From: Actinomycetes bacterium
Lineage (GTDB): Bacteria > Actinomycetota > Acidimicrobiia > Acidimicrobiales > Ilumatobacteraceae
DNA: 64,000 bases
Direction: 5' to 3'
Assembly: GCA_029782355.1 (NCBI GenBank)
Contig: JAKOUY010000031.1
Coordinates: forward strand, 62,001-126,000
In this document: one piece after another, positions 7,325 through 17,203 of the stretch
Numbering within the stretch: position 1 is the stretch's first letter
Layout of the letters: every line of letters starts with the position of its first letter
Program-made: the position numbers and the translations under genes
The notes under the pieces: generated by a model
Databases searched by the model: none
Seen by the model: the letters and a program-made list of their open reading frames with translations, nothing else
Told to the model about the DNA's origin: nothing

Positions 7325-9706
7325 TCAGCCCGTCGTGGTCGTGGTGGTCGTCGGCGCCGGTGGGGCCGTGGTCGGCGGCGGCGTGGGCTTGGTGGTGGTC
7401 GTCGGGGGGTCGGTGGGTCGGGTGGTCGGGGGCACCGTCGTGGGTGGCGCGGTGGTGGGTGGCGCGGTGGTGGGTGGCGCGGTGGTGGGTGGCGCGGTGG
7501 TGGGTGGCGCGGTCGTCGGCGCGTCGGTCGAGGGTGGCGCGGTGGTCGGTGGCGCGGTCGTGGCGGTCGTCGTGGTCGTCGTCGTGGTCGTCGTCGACGG
7601 TGGCGGGGTGGTGTCCGGTGGGACGGTGCCGGGCACGCTGGAGGTCGTCGGTGACAGGTCGACGGTCGCCTGGCGAGCCGCCGTGGCCCGGTCGCCGGCA
7701 CGCCGGAAGGTGACGGTGAGGTTGACGCAGTAGCGGCCCTCGCCGGCGAAGGTCAACGTGGTGGTGGTCGACGACGGCCCGTCGACCCCCGAGAGGGTGG
7801 CCTCGCTCCCGCACGGGCCGAACTCCCAGTGCGAGGCCGGGTCCCACCCCGGGGCGTACTGGTAGCCGGCGCTGGCCGTCACCGTCGCCCCCGGCTGCGG
7901 GGTGCCCTCGAGCTGGATGGCATCGAGCGTCGGCGCCGGCTCTCCGGCCACGTCGCGGCGGATCGTGGCGGTGAGCCCGCACACGCTGACGCTGACCACC
8001 ACCGCACCCGGGGCGATGTCGATGGTGGTGGTGTCGCTTCCGCCGCCGCCGTCCAGGCCGAGCCCGACCCGCTGGCGTCCGGAGGTCGAGCCGTCCCAGG
8101 CCAGGTCGGCCACCGTGCGACCAGAGCCGTTCACCGACCCGCCGTTGCCCTCGCACTGCTGGGCGGTCCCGGTGAACCCGTAGACCACACCGGCCGTGGT
8201 GCCGGTGAGCGGGTCGGCATCGCTGGAGAAGTACAGGATCACGTCGCCCCCGGCCGGCGGCTGGGTGGTCGACGAGTGCGGCTTGCTGGTGGGCGTCGGC
8301 GGTTCGGTCACCGGGGGAGCCGGTGGCAGCGTCGCCACCGGTGGCTCGGTGACCGGCACGGTGCTGGACGGCGTCACCACCGTCGTCGAGCTGACCGGCG
8401 CGGTGGCCGCCGGCGTCGTGGTCGTCGGGGCCGTGGTGCCGTCCGGCGCGGCCGGGCGGGCCAGTGTGGTGCTGGTGCTCGGCGCCACGCTGGCCGTGGT
8501 GGTGGTCACCGGCGCAGTGGTCGAGACCGCCGGCGGAGCCACGGGCGGCAGGGTCAGCGGGGGAGCAGCGGGCGGTGCCGTCGTGGTGGTCGTGGCCGTC
8601 TCGGCCGCCGGCGGCTGCGCGTCGGGCTGCGGGCGGGTGGTCGTGGTGGTCGGGGCGTCCTTGGTCCGCTGGTCGATGTACTTGATGGCGTCCTCGGCGC
8701 TGCAGTCGCCGACGCACAGATCGAGGTTGGTGGCCGCCAGGTGGAACACCGTCACCTGCTGGTCGCGGTCGACGGCGGCGGCGGTGGTCGGGTTGACGAA
8801 CCACAGCCGCCCGCCGTCGGCGAACATCTGGGTGGAGGCACCCATGCCCGGAACCGTGGCCGGTTCGGCGCCACCGGCCACGTCGACCAACCCGGTGGTG
8901 GTGGCCGCCCAGACGTTGCCGTACCACACCGCGAGGTGCTGCACCGGTGCGCCGAGGCGGACCTGGCTGCGCTCGCCGAGATCGACGCGCCCGTCGGTGG
9001 CCGTCGCCCACCGGTTCCCGGTGGCCACGGCGACCGCCGGGAGGATCGCGCCGTCGGCGACGCGTGGCGCCGGCCCGTCGAGGCCGACCAGCCGGCGACC
9101 GACCCGGGCGACGGCCCGTCCGTCGATCAGCAGCAGGTCGCTGGCGTCGGCGCCGAGGGCGACCGAGCGGGTGATGTCGGCCGACGGGCCGATGCGCAGC
9201 GCTCGCCGGGTTCCGTCGACCTGGCGCAGCACCCAGGCATCGCCGTGGCCGTCGACGACCGACGCCGAGCCGGGCACGGGCGACCCGCTGCCGGCGACAC
9301 CGACGGGGTCCTGGATCCGCCCGGCGGCACTGATCGGGCGGACGACCACCCGTGTGCCGTCGACGACCACCGACTGGTCGGCGAGCGCCAGCGCAGCGCC
9401 CGGTTCGACGCCGATGACCTCGGCCCGATGCGCGCCGTCGCCGACCACCACGGCCGTTGCCCCGCTGCGCAGGAGCGTGAACCGGGCGTCGGAGCCGGCA
9501 AAGCGGGCGTCAGCGGGGAGGGCGGCCCGGCTGGTGGCCCGGGCCTCGACCAGCCCGGAGATGCCGTTGGCCAGCACCAGCGTCGGGCCGTCGGCCTTGC
9601 GCAGCGAGAGCCAGGTGCGCCCGTCCACCTCGTCCGGTCGCAGTTCTGCCGGACGGTCGAGCAACGGGGGGACGACGACGGCGCCGAGCCCGACCAGCGT
9701 GACCAC
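7325..9706 (-). CDS. Membrane-anchored surface protein with propeller-like domain and Thr/Pro-rich tail
   Basis: 793 aa from the GTG at 9706. A hydrophobic segment at the very N-terminus (VTLVGLGAVVVPPLL) is followed by about 300 residues of repeating beta-strand motifs resembling a propeller (AVARVGRRLVGLDG, VWYGNVWAATTTGLVDV), a long Thr/Pro/Ala-rich linker, a PKD- or Ig-like part with paired cysteines (residues about 480-690) and a tail of TTAPP repeats. It looks like an exported, probably glycosylated, surface protein. The frame stays open with strong GC3 for 37 codons upstream, back to the stop of the WXG gene, and that stretch encodes RRRRPLLVAG, the expected basic flank of the helix; no normal start codon lies there. 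No known family is recognised. Confidence 0.75.
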   Translation of the reverse strand: MVTLVGLGAVVVPPLLDRPAELRPDEVDGRTWLSLRKADGPTLVLANGISGLVEARATSRAALPADARFAGSDARFTLLRSGATAVVVGDGAHRAEVIGVEPGAALALADQSVVVDGTRVVVRPISAAGRIQDPVGVAGSGSPVPGSASVVDGHGDAWVLRQVDGTRRALRIGPSADITRSVALGADASDLLLIDGRAVARVGRRLVGLDGPAPRVADGAILPAVAVATGNRWATATDGRVDLGERSQVRLGAPVQHLAVWYGNVWAATTTGLVDVAGGAEPATVPGMGASTQMFADGGRLWFVNPTTAAAVDRDQQVTVFHLAATNLDLCVGDCSAEDAIKYIDQRTKDAPTTTTTRPQPDAQPPAAETATTTTTAPPAAPPLTLPPVAPPAVSTTAPVTTTTASVAPSTSTTLARPAAPDGTTAPTTTTPAATAPVSSTTVVTPSSTVPVTEPPVATLPPAPPVTEPPTPTSKPHSSTTQPPAGGDVILYFSSDADPLTGTTAGVVYGFTGTAQQCEGNGGSVNGSGRTVADLAWDGSTSGRQRVGLGLDGGGGSDTTTIDIAPGAVVVSVSVCGLTATIRRDVAGEPAPTLDAIQLEGTPQPGATVTASAGYQYAPGWDPASHWEFGPCGSEATLSGVDGPSSTTTTLTFAGEGRYCVNLTVTFRRAGDRATAARQATVDLSPTTSSVPGTVPPDTTPPPSTTTTTTTTTTATTAPPTTAPPSTDAPTTAPPTTAPPTTAPPTTAPPTTAPPTTVPPTTRPTDPPTTTTKPTPPPTTAPPAPTTTTTTTG
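7441..7515. repeat. Five tandem 15-base units encoding TTAPP
   Basis: The unit TGGGTGGCGCGGTGG occurs four times exactly and a fifth time with one change, end to end. It lies in the 3' part of the surface-protein gene and encodes a Thr-Thr-Ala-Pro-Pro run. Less regular copies continue to about 7560. Such a run can expand or shrink by slippage and would change the length of the stalk. Confidence 0.92.
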
Positions 9707-9817
9707 CCCGGCGACGAGCAGCGGCCGTCGCCGCCGCCAGCGGCCGGCGGATGGCGCGGCGTCCGGGTCGATGACGCCGCGGCCCGGGTCGGTGCGCTTC
9801 CCGATGGCCGGTCCCGC

Positions 9818-10402
9818 TCAGCGGTCAGCGGCGACCGAGGCGTTGACCTGGTCGGTGATGTACGTGCTGATCGCCTGGTGGGCCGCCTGGCAGTGACCGG
9901 ACGCCGTCGTGGTCAGCCGGGCGACCGCCTCGACGGCAGTGTTCTTGGCTGCGCCCGTCCAGTCCGTGGCGCCGAGGGCCCGCTGGTGGGTGGCCAGATG
10001 GTTGGCCAGGGCCGTGAAGTGGTTGCCGACCACCGGTCCGAGCCCGGTGAGCGCCTCGGTGTCGACGTCGACGTAGTCGACCTTGGCGGGGGTCGGCGGG
10101 GTGATCGCCTTGTTGTCCACGGTGATCGAGATCGGGGTGCCGCCGAGCGAGGCGGCGATGTTCGAGGTCGAGGTGCGCACCGCATCGGCCATCGCGGCGA
10201 TGTCCTGGTGGAGCTTGGCGGCGAAGTCGGCGGCGAGCTGGCCGGCCTTGGTCTTGAAGTCGACGGCGTTGGGACCGAAGTAGTGCACCCCGACGACGTC
10301 GTCCACCAGCTTGGTCAGCTCCGTGTGGATCTGGGCGAAGATCGCCCCGGCCTGGCGCCCGTAGCCACGAACGCTCTCGGGGTTGACACGGATCTGGGTC
10401 AC
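9818..10402 (-). CDS. Tandem WXG100-like helical-hairpin protein, candidate type VII substrate or partner
   Basis: 194 aa, about twice a normal WXG100 protein. Residues 1-90 form two long helices joined by YFGPNA where WXG100 proteins have their turn; residues about 125-194 form a second hairpin with a true W-x-G (DWTGAAKN). A Pro-rich linker (ITPPTPAK) joins them. This resembles an EsxA/EsxB pair fused in one chain. GTG start at 10402 is chosen for the GGAGGGC ribosome-binding site eight bases upstream and because the WXG-type opening MTQIRVNPESV begins there. It lies directly downstream of the EssC-like ATPase gene. No exact YxxxD/E export motif is seen at the C-terminus. Confidence 0.78.
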   Translation of the reverse strand: MTQIRVNPESVRGYGRQAGAIFAQIHTELTKLVDDVVGVHYFGPNAVDFKTKAGQLAADFAAKLHQDIAAMADAVRTSTSNIAASLGGTPISITVDNKAITPPTPAKVDYVDVDTEALTGLGPVVGNHFTALANHLATHQRALGATDWTGAAKNTAVEAVARLTTTASGHCQAAHQAISTYITDQVNASVAADR

Positions 10403-10536
10403 GGCTGCCCTCCAGTGTGAGTGCGGCGCCCCGGGGACCAGCGGTCGGGAGGCGCCGGCGGAGTCGGTGCGGCCACGATACCTGCGCCGTCCGCCCCCGA
10501 CAATGGGTGGTGGCCCGACCGCACACCGACGGGCCG

Positions 10537-13500
10537 TCACCCCGTCCGCACCGGCCCGGGAACCTGGACGAGGGTCACCGATCGACCGTCGATGACCACG
10601 CCGCGCCCGGCGGGCAGGCGCACGCCCGGCCGCAGCGGGGGGCGGACGCCGAACAGCTGGACCACTTCGTTGCCGTCGGCCGGCTGGAGCAGGAGCACCC
10701 GCCGGGCCCGGCGGACCTCGACCAGCAAGGCGTTCATCGAGTAGCTGGTCTGGGCCCGGGTCTCCAACGCGGCCACCACCCGGACCCCGGCTCGCAACAG
10801 GCGCTCGAACGCCGGGTTGTGGGCGTTCTCGTCCAGACGGTCGAGGTCGTCGACGATCAGCACCTGCGGGCGGTCCGTCGCCGACCCGAGGGTTGCGTCG
10901 AGGCGCTCCAGCGTCGCGCCGATGGCATCGTCACCGGCGAACGTGCCCTCGACGCCCACCGGCAGCCACCCGGCCAGCGGGCTGGTGGGCGGCCCGACGA
11001 CCCACAGGTCGTGGGAGCCGGCCAGCGCCGTGGCGCAGTGGGCCAGCGCCGTGGACCGCCCGGAGCCGGGTGGGCCGATGACGCTGAGCGGTGAGTGGGC
11101 CAGATCGACGGTGACCACGGCGCCGGTCACGTCCGCCAGGCCGAGCGGGATGCGGTCCGGGCTCGGCGAGTCACCCAGCCGATCGGCGGCCAGGGCATCC
11201 GGAAGGCCAGCCGAGCGGATCGACGACGGCGACGTCACCCGGTGCGCAGCCCGCAGCCGTTCGGCGAGCTCGCTGATGGCTGCGGCCTGCGCCGGGCTGG
11301 ACGGGTCGGCCGACACGCTGGCCACCTGGAGCGTGTCGCGGGCCTCCCACAGGCCGCGCCCCGGGGCCAGCACCAGTCCCTTGGCGCGGGCCAGGGCCAC
11401 GCCGTGGTCGGTGTAGCCGCTCTCGTCGGCGTGGCGCAGGATCACCCGGTTGGACACCGCGCTGTGCAGGCGGGGCGGCACTGCGGTGCGCCGGTCGGCG
11501 GTGATGATGGTGTGCATGCCCACCTGACGGCCTTCCACGGCCACGGTGGCGACGAGCTCCGGCCAGGCGTCCATCGGCGTCGCCACCGACATCGACCCGG
11601 CGCTGCTGGCGAAGGCGGCCAGCAGACCGCCGTATCCATCGATCAACACCAGGATCCGGGGCAGCGGCGTGTGCCGGGCGTTGTAGGCGGTGAGGTGCTC
11701 GGCCCGGGCGTCGGCCAGCAGGACCCGCCGCCTGCTCAGTTCGGCGTCGAGCACGGCGATCAGCCGGGTGACTGCGTCGAGGTCGTCGCCGGTGGCCACC
11801 TCGATCACCTGGGGGAGCGCGGCGATCGAGCCCAGCCCACGGGAGGCGAAGTCGAAGCCGACGATCTCGACCCGCCCGCCCGGATCGAGGCGCGCCGCGG
11901 CCGCGGCAGCGGTGCGCAGCAGGGTGGTCTTGCCGGAGCCGCCCGACCCGAACACCAGGCATCCGCCGCCGTCCTCGAGGTCGACGACCAGCGGAGCCTG
12001 GTCCTGCTCCTCGGGCAGGTCGAGCAGGCCGAGGGGGATCAGTCGCCCCGGTTGGGTGGCCGCCACCGTGGCTCGTGGATCGGCCAGCACCTCGTCGAGG
12101 GTCACCCGCTCGCCGAGCACCTCGCGCCACGGCTGGCGCGGTGCCGGGATGCCCGCCTCGGCCGTGGCCGCGGCGATCGCGTCGAGGACCGCGTCCAGGT
12201 GGGTGCGCTCGCCGGCTGTGCTCGGCCCGGAGGCCTTGACCGAACTGCGGTCGTCGGCGAACTCCCCCACCAGCACCGGGGTCTGCAGCGCCTCGCTGAG
12301 CAGCGGCGCCGAGCAGTACGAGCTCTGGAACGGGACCAGCGCGCGCGGCCCGAGGCGGACGTAGCCACGGCCGCGCAGCGGCACCGGGATGTCGGCCGCC
12401 TCCGGGCTGCCGATCACCGACGAGGACTCGGCGCGATCCAGCATGCGCAACGAGATCCGCAGGTTGGTGTTGGCCAGGATGTTGTCGTTGACCGAGCCGG
12501 ACGGCCGCTGGGTGGCCAGCACCAGGTGGATGCCCAGGCTCCGACCGCGCTGGGCGATGTCGACCACCCCGGCGACGAAGTCGGGCACTTCCTTGACCAA
12601 GGTGGCGAACTCGTCGACGACGATGAGCAGCGACGGTGGAGCCGCGTCGGGGTCGAGCTCGATCATCTCGCGCAGGTCCTTGGCCCGGCCCTCCATGATC
12701 CGCATCCGCCGGTTGAGCTCGGCGCGCAGCGAGGTCAGGGCCCGCCGCGACAGCTCGGCGCTCAGGTTGGTGACGTACCCGACCGTGTGCGCCAGCGTGG
12801 TGAACACGGTGGACGAGGCCCCGCCCTTGTAGTCGATGAACAGGAAGTTGAGCCGCCGCGGGTCGTGGTGGCAGGCCAGGGCGGCGACCATCGACTGCAG
12901 CAGCTCGCTCTTGCCGGCGCCGGAGGTGCCGCCGATCAGGGTGTGCGGTCCGTCTTCGACCAGATCGAGGTGCAGTGGCCCGTCGGCGCCGAGACCGATC
13001 GGGAAGCCGAGGGCGTAGTGCTCGGCGGATCGAGCCCACAGCCCGGCGATCCACGCCGCGGTCGGCGTGCCCACGCCCAACACGTCGAGCAGCGGGGCGA
13101 CCCGCGGGATGGACGTGGTGGCCGAACCCGCCGAGGCGTCGCGCACCGGGGCCAGCGCCCGGGCGGTGCGGTCGGCGATGTCGGCGCGCAGCTGGTCGAC
13201 CTCCAGGCCACGGGTCGGCACGGTCGGGTCGGTGCTCCACAGCGACCCGGCGACGCGCACCGAGCCGGCATGGCACTGCAGGATGCTGGTCGCCTGGCGG
13301 GGCAGGTCGGCCTCGTGGCGCGCCAGCCAGATGACCTGGATGCCGGTCTGCCCGGCCAGGTCGAGCAGCTTGGACAGCGCCACTGGATCGACGTCGACCG
13401 CCGCGTCGGCCACGAGCAGCAGCCGCGGCCAGGCTCGCTCGGCGCGCTCGCGCTCCGGGAGGGCGATGCGGAACTCGGCCACCTCCAGCAACTGGCGGAT

Positions 13501-14913
13501 CAGCTCGTCGGCGGCGGCGCCACGGCAGACATGGGTTCCGCTGAGCGGCGAGGTCACCGAGCGGCAGTGGGGGAGCCACTTCAGCCAGCCGGCGATCGTC
13601 GAGTGCTCGTCCAGAGCTCCGGCGATCGTCAGGTCCTCCGGGCTGTGCAGGCACGCCGCCTGGATCAGGCACGACGCCGCCGCGCCGACCACCGCCTCGG
13701 GGTCGCCGTGGATCGCCAGCACGCCGGCGTCGGCCAGGTCGACGGTGACCGGGACGTCGTCGAGCTGGTCGGCCCCCGCCCCGGCGGATTCCAGCTCGGC
13801 GCGGAACGTCTCGTCCCCGCCTCGCTCGGCCGGCACGACGATGCGGGTCGCCGACCGGCCCAGTCCGAGGCGCACCACCAGGAAGTCCGGAGCGTGGCGG
13901 CCGCGGGCCCACAGGTCGACGGTGCGCAGTTCGGCGCGGCGGGCCAGCTCGGCCAGGTCCGGAGCGGCACGCAGCCGCTCCACCCGTTCGGCCGCCGCGG
14001 CGGTGGCCACTGCGGCGCGCCGTTGGACCAGCCGCTCGCGGAACGCCGCTGCGTCGGCGGCGAAGCGGTTGCGCCCGCTGCGGCGGTCCTCGTACCAGTT
14101 GCCCACCATGGCCACGGGGGACAGCCCGGTGAGCGCCAGGTACTGCAACTGCCCGCTGAAGGCGAACATGGTCAACCCGGCGACCAGCGGGGCCAGCACG
14201 GTGAGGACCTGGAACCGGCGCGGCTCCGGGCGTGACGGGATCGGGCCGACCTCGGCCACCGGTCGCTCGCTGACGGTCAGCGGGCGGTACGGCGTGCGCT
14301 GGAACTCGACCTGACCGAGCTGGTCGCGGCGCTCTCCGGGCGTGCGCACGAAGCGCCGCGAGGCCAGCCGGGTGGTGCCCAGTCCGATGACGTCGTCGCC
14401 CGAGACCACCACCGCGGTGGTCACCGGCTGGCCGTTCACCGTCAGCGGGTTCTCCACGCCACCCACGGGATGGACGGTGACCGACCAATCCGGCCCGACG
14501 GCCAGGTCGAGTTGGTGCGGGGCGACCGTCGGATCGTCGATGCAGATGTCCATCGCCGGATCGCGGCCGATGCGGTAGCGGCCCTGCATGACGATGACGC
14601 TGGTGCCGGACTCCGGGCCGCTGAGCACGTCGACCGTGACGGCGCGCAGCGGCATGGCCGGCACCCGGGCCGGGGCGGACGGCGGATCGACCAGCAGGTC
14701 GTCACCGCTGTGGATGCCGGCGTCGACCACGGCGAGGTCCGGGTCGAGCACGCCGCCGAGGCGGACCACGCTGAGCGCCGGGCGGACCGTGGCCAGCCCG
14801 AAGGTCACGGCGAGGGCCTCGGCGAGGTCGGCGATGCGGTGCTCGGGTTCGACCGCCACGATCAGGTCGCGCCACCGGCCGCCGGGCGGATGGGCGCGGA
14901 CGGCGAGCTCCAC
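10537..14913 (-). CDS. EssC/EccC-like FtsK-SpoIIIE secretion ATPase with ubiquitin-like and FHA domains
   Basis: 1458 aa from the GTG at 14913. Order: an 80-residue ubiquitin-like (YukD-type) region ending AGIHSGDDLLV; an FHA domain (YRIGRDPAMDI, VAPHQ, LTVNG) whose usual Ser before the His is Ala; two membrane helices (about 235-275); then three FtsK-like ATPase modules. P-loop 1 is GGTSGAGKS (Lys668), with Walker B LLIVVDEFA and ATQRPSG; P-loop 2 is GSGGSGKT; P-loop 3 is GPPGSGRS, with Lys replaced by Arg. This is the motor of a type VII-like secretion system; the FHA-first layout resembles Firmicute EssC more than mycobacterial EccC. A GTG at 14943 is also in frame but lies inside a CIRCE operator, so 14913 or 14922 is preferred. 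Confidence 0.9.
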   Translation of the reverse strand: MELAVRAHPPGGRWRDLIVAVEPEHRIADLAEALAVTFGLATVRPALSVVRLGGVLDPDLAVVDAGIHSGDDLLVDPPSAPARVPAMPLRAVTVDVLSGPESGTSVIVMQGRYRIGRDPAMDICIDDPTVAPHQLDLAVGPDWSVTVHPVGGVENPLTVNGQPVTTAVVVSGDDVIGLGTTRLASRRFVRTPGERRDQLGQVEFQRTPYRPLTVSERPVAEVGPIPSRPEPRRFQVLTVLAPLVAGLTMFAFSGQLQYLALTGLSPVAMVGNWYEDRRSGRNRFAADAAAFRERLVQRRAAVATAAAAERVERLRAAPDLAELARRAELRTVDLWARGRHAPDFLVVRLGLGRSATRIVVPAERGGDETFRAELESAGAGADQLDDVPVTVDLADAGVLAIHGDPEAVVGAAASCLIQAACLHSPEDLTIAGALDEHSTIAGWLKWLPHCRSVTSPLSGTHVCRGAAADELIRQLLEVAEFRIALPERERAERAWPRLLLVADAAVDVDPVALSKLLDLAGQTGIQVIWLARHEADLPRQATSILQCHAGSVRVAGSLWSTDPTVPTRGLEVDQLRADIADRTARALAPVRDASAGSATTSIPRVAPLLDVLGVGTPTAAWIAGLWARSAEHYALGFPIGLGADGPLHLDLVEDGPHTLIGGTSGAGKSELLQSMVAALACHHDPRRLNFLFIDYKGGASSTVFTTLAHTVGYVTNLSAELSRRALTSLRAELNRRMRIMEGRAKDLREMIELDPDAAPPSLLIVVDEFATLVKEVPDFVAGVVDIAQRGRSLGIHLVLATQRPSGSVNDNILANTNLRISLRMLDRAESSSVIGSPEAADIPVPLRGRGYVRLGPRALVPFQSSYCSAPLLSEALQTPVLVGEFADDRSSVKASGPSTAGERTHLDAVLDAIAAATAEAGIPAPRQPWREVLGERVTLDEVLADPRATVAATQPGRLIPLGLLDLPEEQDQAPLVVDLEDGGGCLVFGSGGSGKTTLLRTAAAAAARLDPGGRVEIVGFDFASRGLGSIAALPQVIEVATGDDLDAVTRLIAVLDAELSRRRVLLADARAEHLTAYNARHTPLPRILVLIDGYGGLLAAFASSAGSMSVATPMDAWPELVATVAVEGRQVGMHTIITADRRTAVPPRLHSAVSNRVILRHADESGYTDHGVALARAKGLVLAPGRGLWEARDTLQVASVSADPSSPAQAAAISELAERLRAAHRVTSPSSIRSAGLPDALAADRLGDSPSPDRIPLGLADVTGAVVTVDLAHSPLSVIGPPGSGRSTALAHCATALAGSHDLWVVGPPTSPLAGWLPVGVEGTFAGDDAIGATLERLDATLGSATDRPQVLIVDDLDRLDENAHNPAFERLLRAGVRVVAALETRAQTSYSMNALLVEVRRARRVLLLQPADGNEVVQLFGVRPPLRPGVRLPAGRGVVIDGRSVTLVQVPGPVRTG

Positions 14914-14936
14914 GGCGACCACAGTACGCGAGCCCG

Positions 14937-14963
14937 TTAGCACTCTGCCGTGCCGGTTGCTAA
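14937..14963. promoter_or_regulatory. CIRCE operator, imperfect copy
   Basis: TTAGCACTC, nine bases, then GGTTGCTAA: the left arm matches the CIRCE consensus exactly and the right arm in 7 of 9 positions. CIRCE is the inverted repeat bound by the heat-shock repressor HrcA. This copy lies about 24 bases upstream of the preferred start of the leftward secretion-ATPase gene and 110 bases upstream of groES, so it could act on both promoters. Confidence 0.85.
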
Positions 14964-14985
14964 GTCGCCGGCTCGTCGCCTAGCA

Positions 14986-15012
14986 TTGGCACTCGACTGA
15001 GCAGAGTGCTAA
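14986..15012. promoter_or_regulatory. CIRCE operator of groESL
   Basis: TTGGCACTC, nine bases, then GAGTGCTAA: 17 of 18 arm positions match the CIRCE consensus. It lies about 60 bases upstream of the groES ATG, the usual place for HrcA repression of groESL in actinobacteria. Confidence 0.95.
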
Positions 15013-15071
15013 CGGCTGCTCGACCGAATCCACGTCACCACGAGTGCCAACTGCCAACGGAGGCTGCACCC

Positions 15072-15365
15072 ATGAACCTCAAGCCGCTCGATGACCGCAT
15101 CGTCGTCAAGCCCAACGACGCCGAGCAGACCACCGCATCCGGCCTGGTCATCCCGGACACCGCCAAGGAGAAGCCCCAGCAGGGCGAGGTCCTGGCGGTC
15201 GGCCCCGGCCGCTGGAGCGACGACAAGGGTTCGCACACCGCCCTCGACGTCAAGGTCGGCGACACCGTGCTGTACAGCAAGTACGGCGGCACCGAGGTGA
15301 CCGTGGATGGCAAGGACCTGCTCATCCTCACCAGCCGCGACGTGCTGGCCATCGTCCAGAAGTGA
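15072..15365 (+). CDS. groES: Co-chaperonin GroES
   Basis: 97 aa, normal size. The heptameric lid of the GroEL folding chamber in the cytosol. Family features: [19 protein letters not shown] at the start, the mobile loop [24 protein letters not shown] and the C-terminal [16 protein letters not shown] chosen because it begins the conserved fold and is preceded by the purine-rich AACGGAGG. Under two CIRCE operators, and followed 14 bases later by groEL. Confidence 0.98.
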   Translation: MNLKPLDDRIVVKPNDAEQTTASGLVIPDTAKEKPQQGEVLAVGPGRWSDDKGSHTALDVKVGDTVLYSKYGGTEVTVDGKDLLILTSRDVLAIVQK

Positions 15366-15370
15366 GCTGA

Positions 15371-17017
<1,647 letters not shown>

Positions 17018-17039
17018 CCGCGACTCGCGTCCCCTCGAC

Positions 17040-17090
17040 GACGACCCCCGGCCGCTCCGAGTCCCCCCGGACCGAGCGCCGGGGGTCGTC
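17040..17090 (+). terminator. Hairpin terminator of groESL
   Basis: Arms 17040-17052 (GACGACCCCCGGC) and 17078-17090 (GCCGGGGGTCGTC) pair perfectly over 13 bases, 22 bases after the groEL stop. The loop of 25 bases can itself pair through GCTC and GAGC. There is no T-run, as is common for terminators in high-GC actinobacteria. Confidence 0.8.
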
Positions 17091-17096
17091 TCGCGT

Positions 17097-17162
17097 CCCC
17101 ACCCCACCCGCCCCCACCTCGCCCCACCCGCCCCACCCCACCCGCCCCACCCCACCCGCCCC
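17097..17162. repeat. C-rich low-complexity tract, G-quadruplex-prone on the minus strand
   Basis: About 66 bases made almost wholly of CCCC, CCC, A and G spacers (units such as CCCCACCCGCCCCACC). The complementary strand carries more than ten runs of three or more G at short spacing, a sequence able to form G-quadruplexes. It lies in the 666-base stretch without genes after groEL, between its terminator and the palindromic repeats. Confidence 0.8.
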
Positions 17163-17203
17163 GCGCAACCTCGCCCGCCCCACCCGGCCCGACCCGCCCG
17201 ACT

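Noticed and set aside
7441-7560. Tandem repeats considered as a CRISPR array
   Set aside because: Units of 15 bases with no spacers, in frame inside a Pro/Thr-rich coding region.
11095-14235. Very long frames on both strands over the secretion ATPase gene
   Set aside because: The true frame has three P-loop modules, Walker B motifs and membrane helices; the others are low-complexity.
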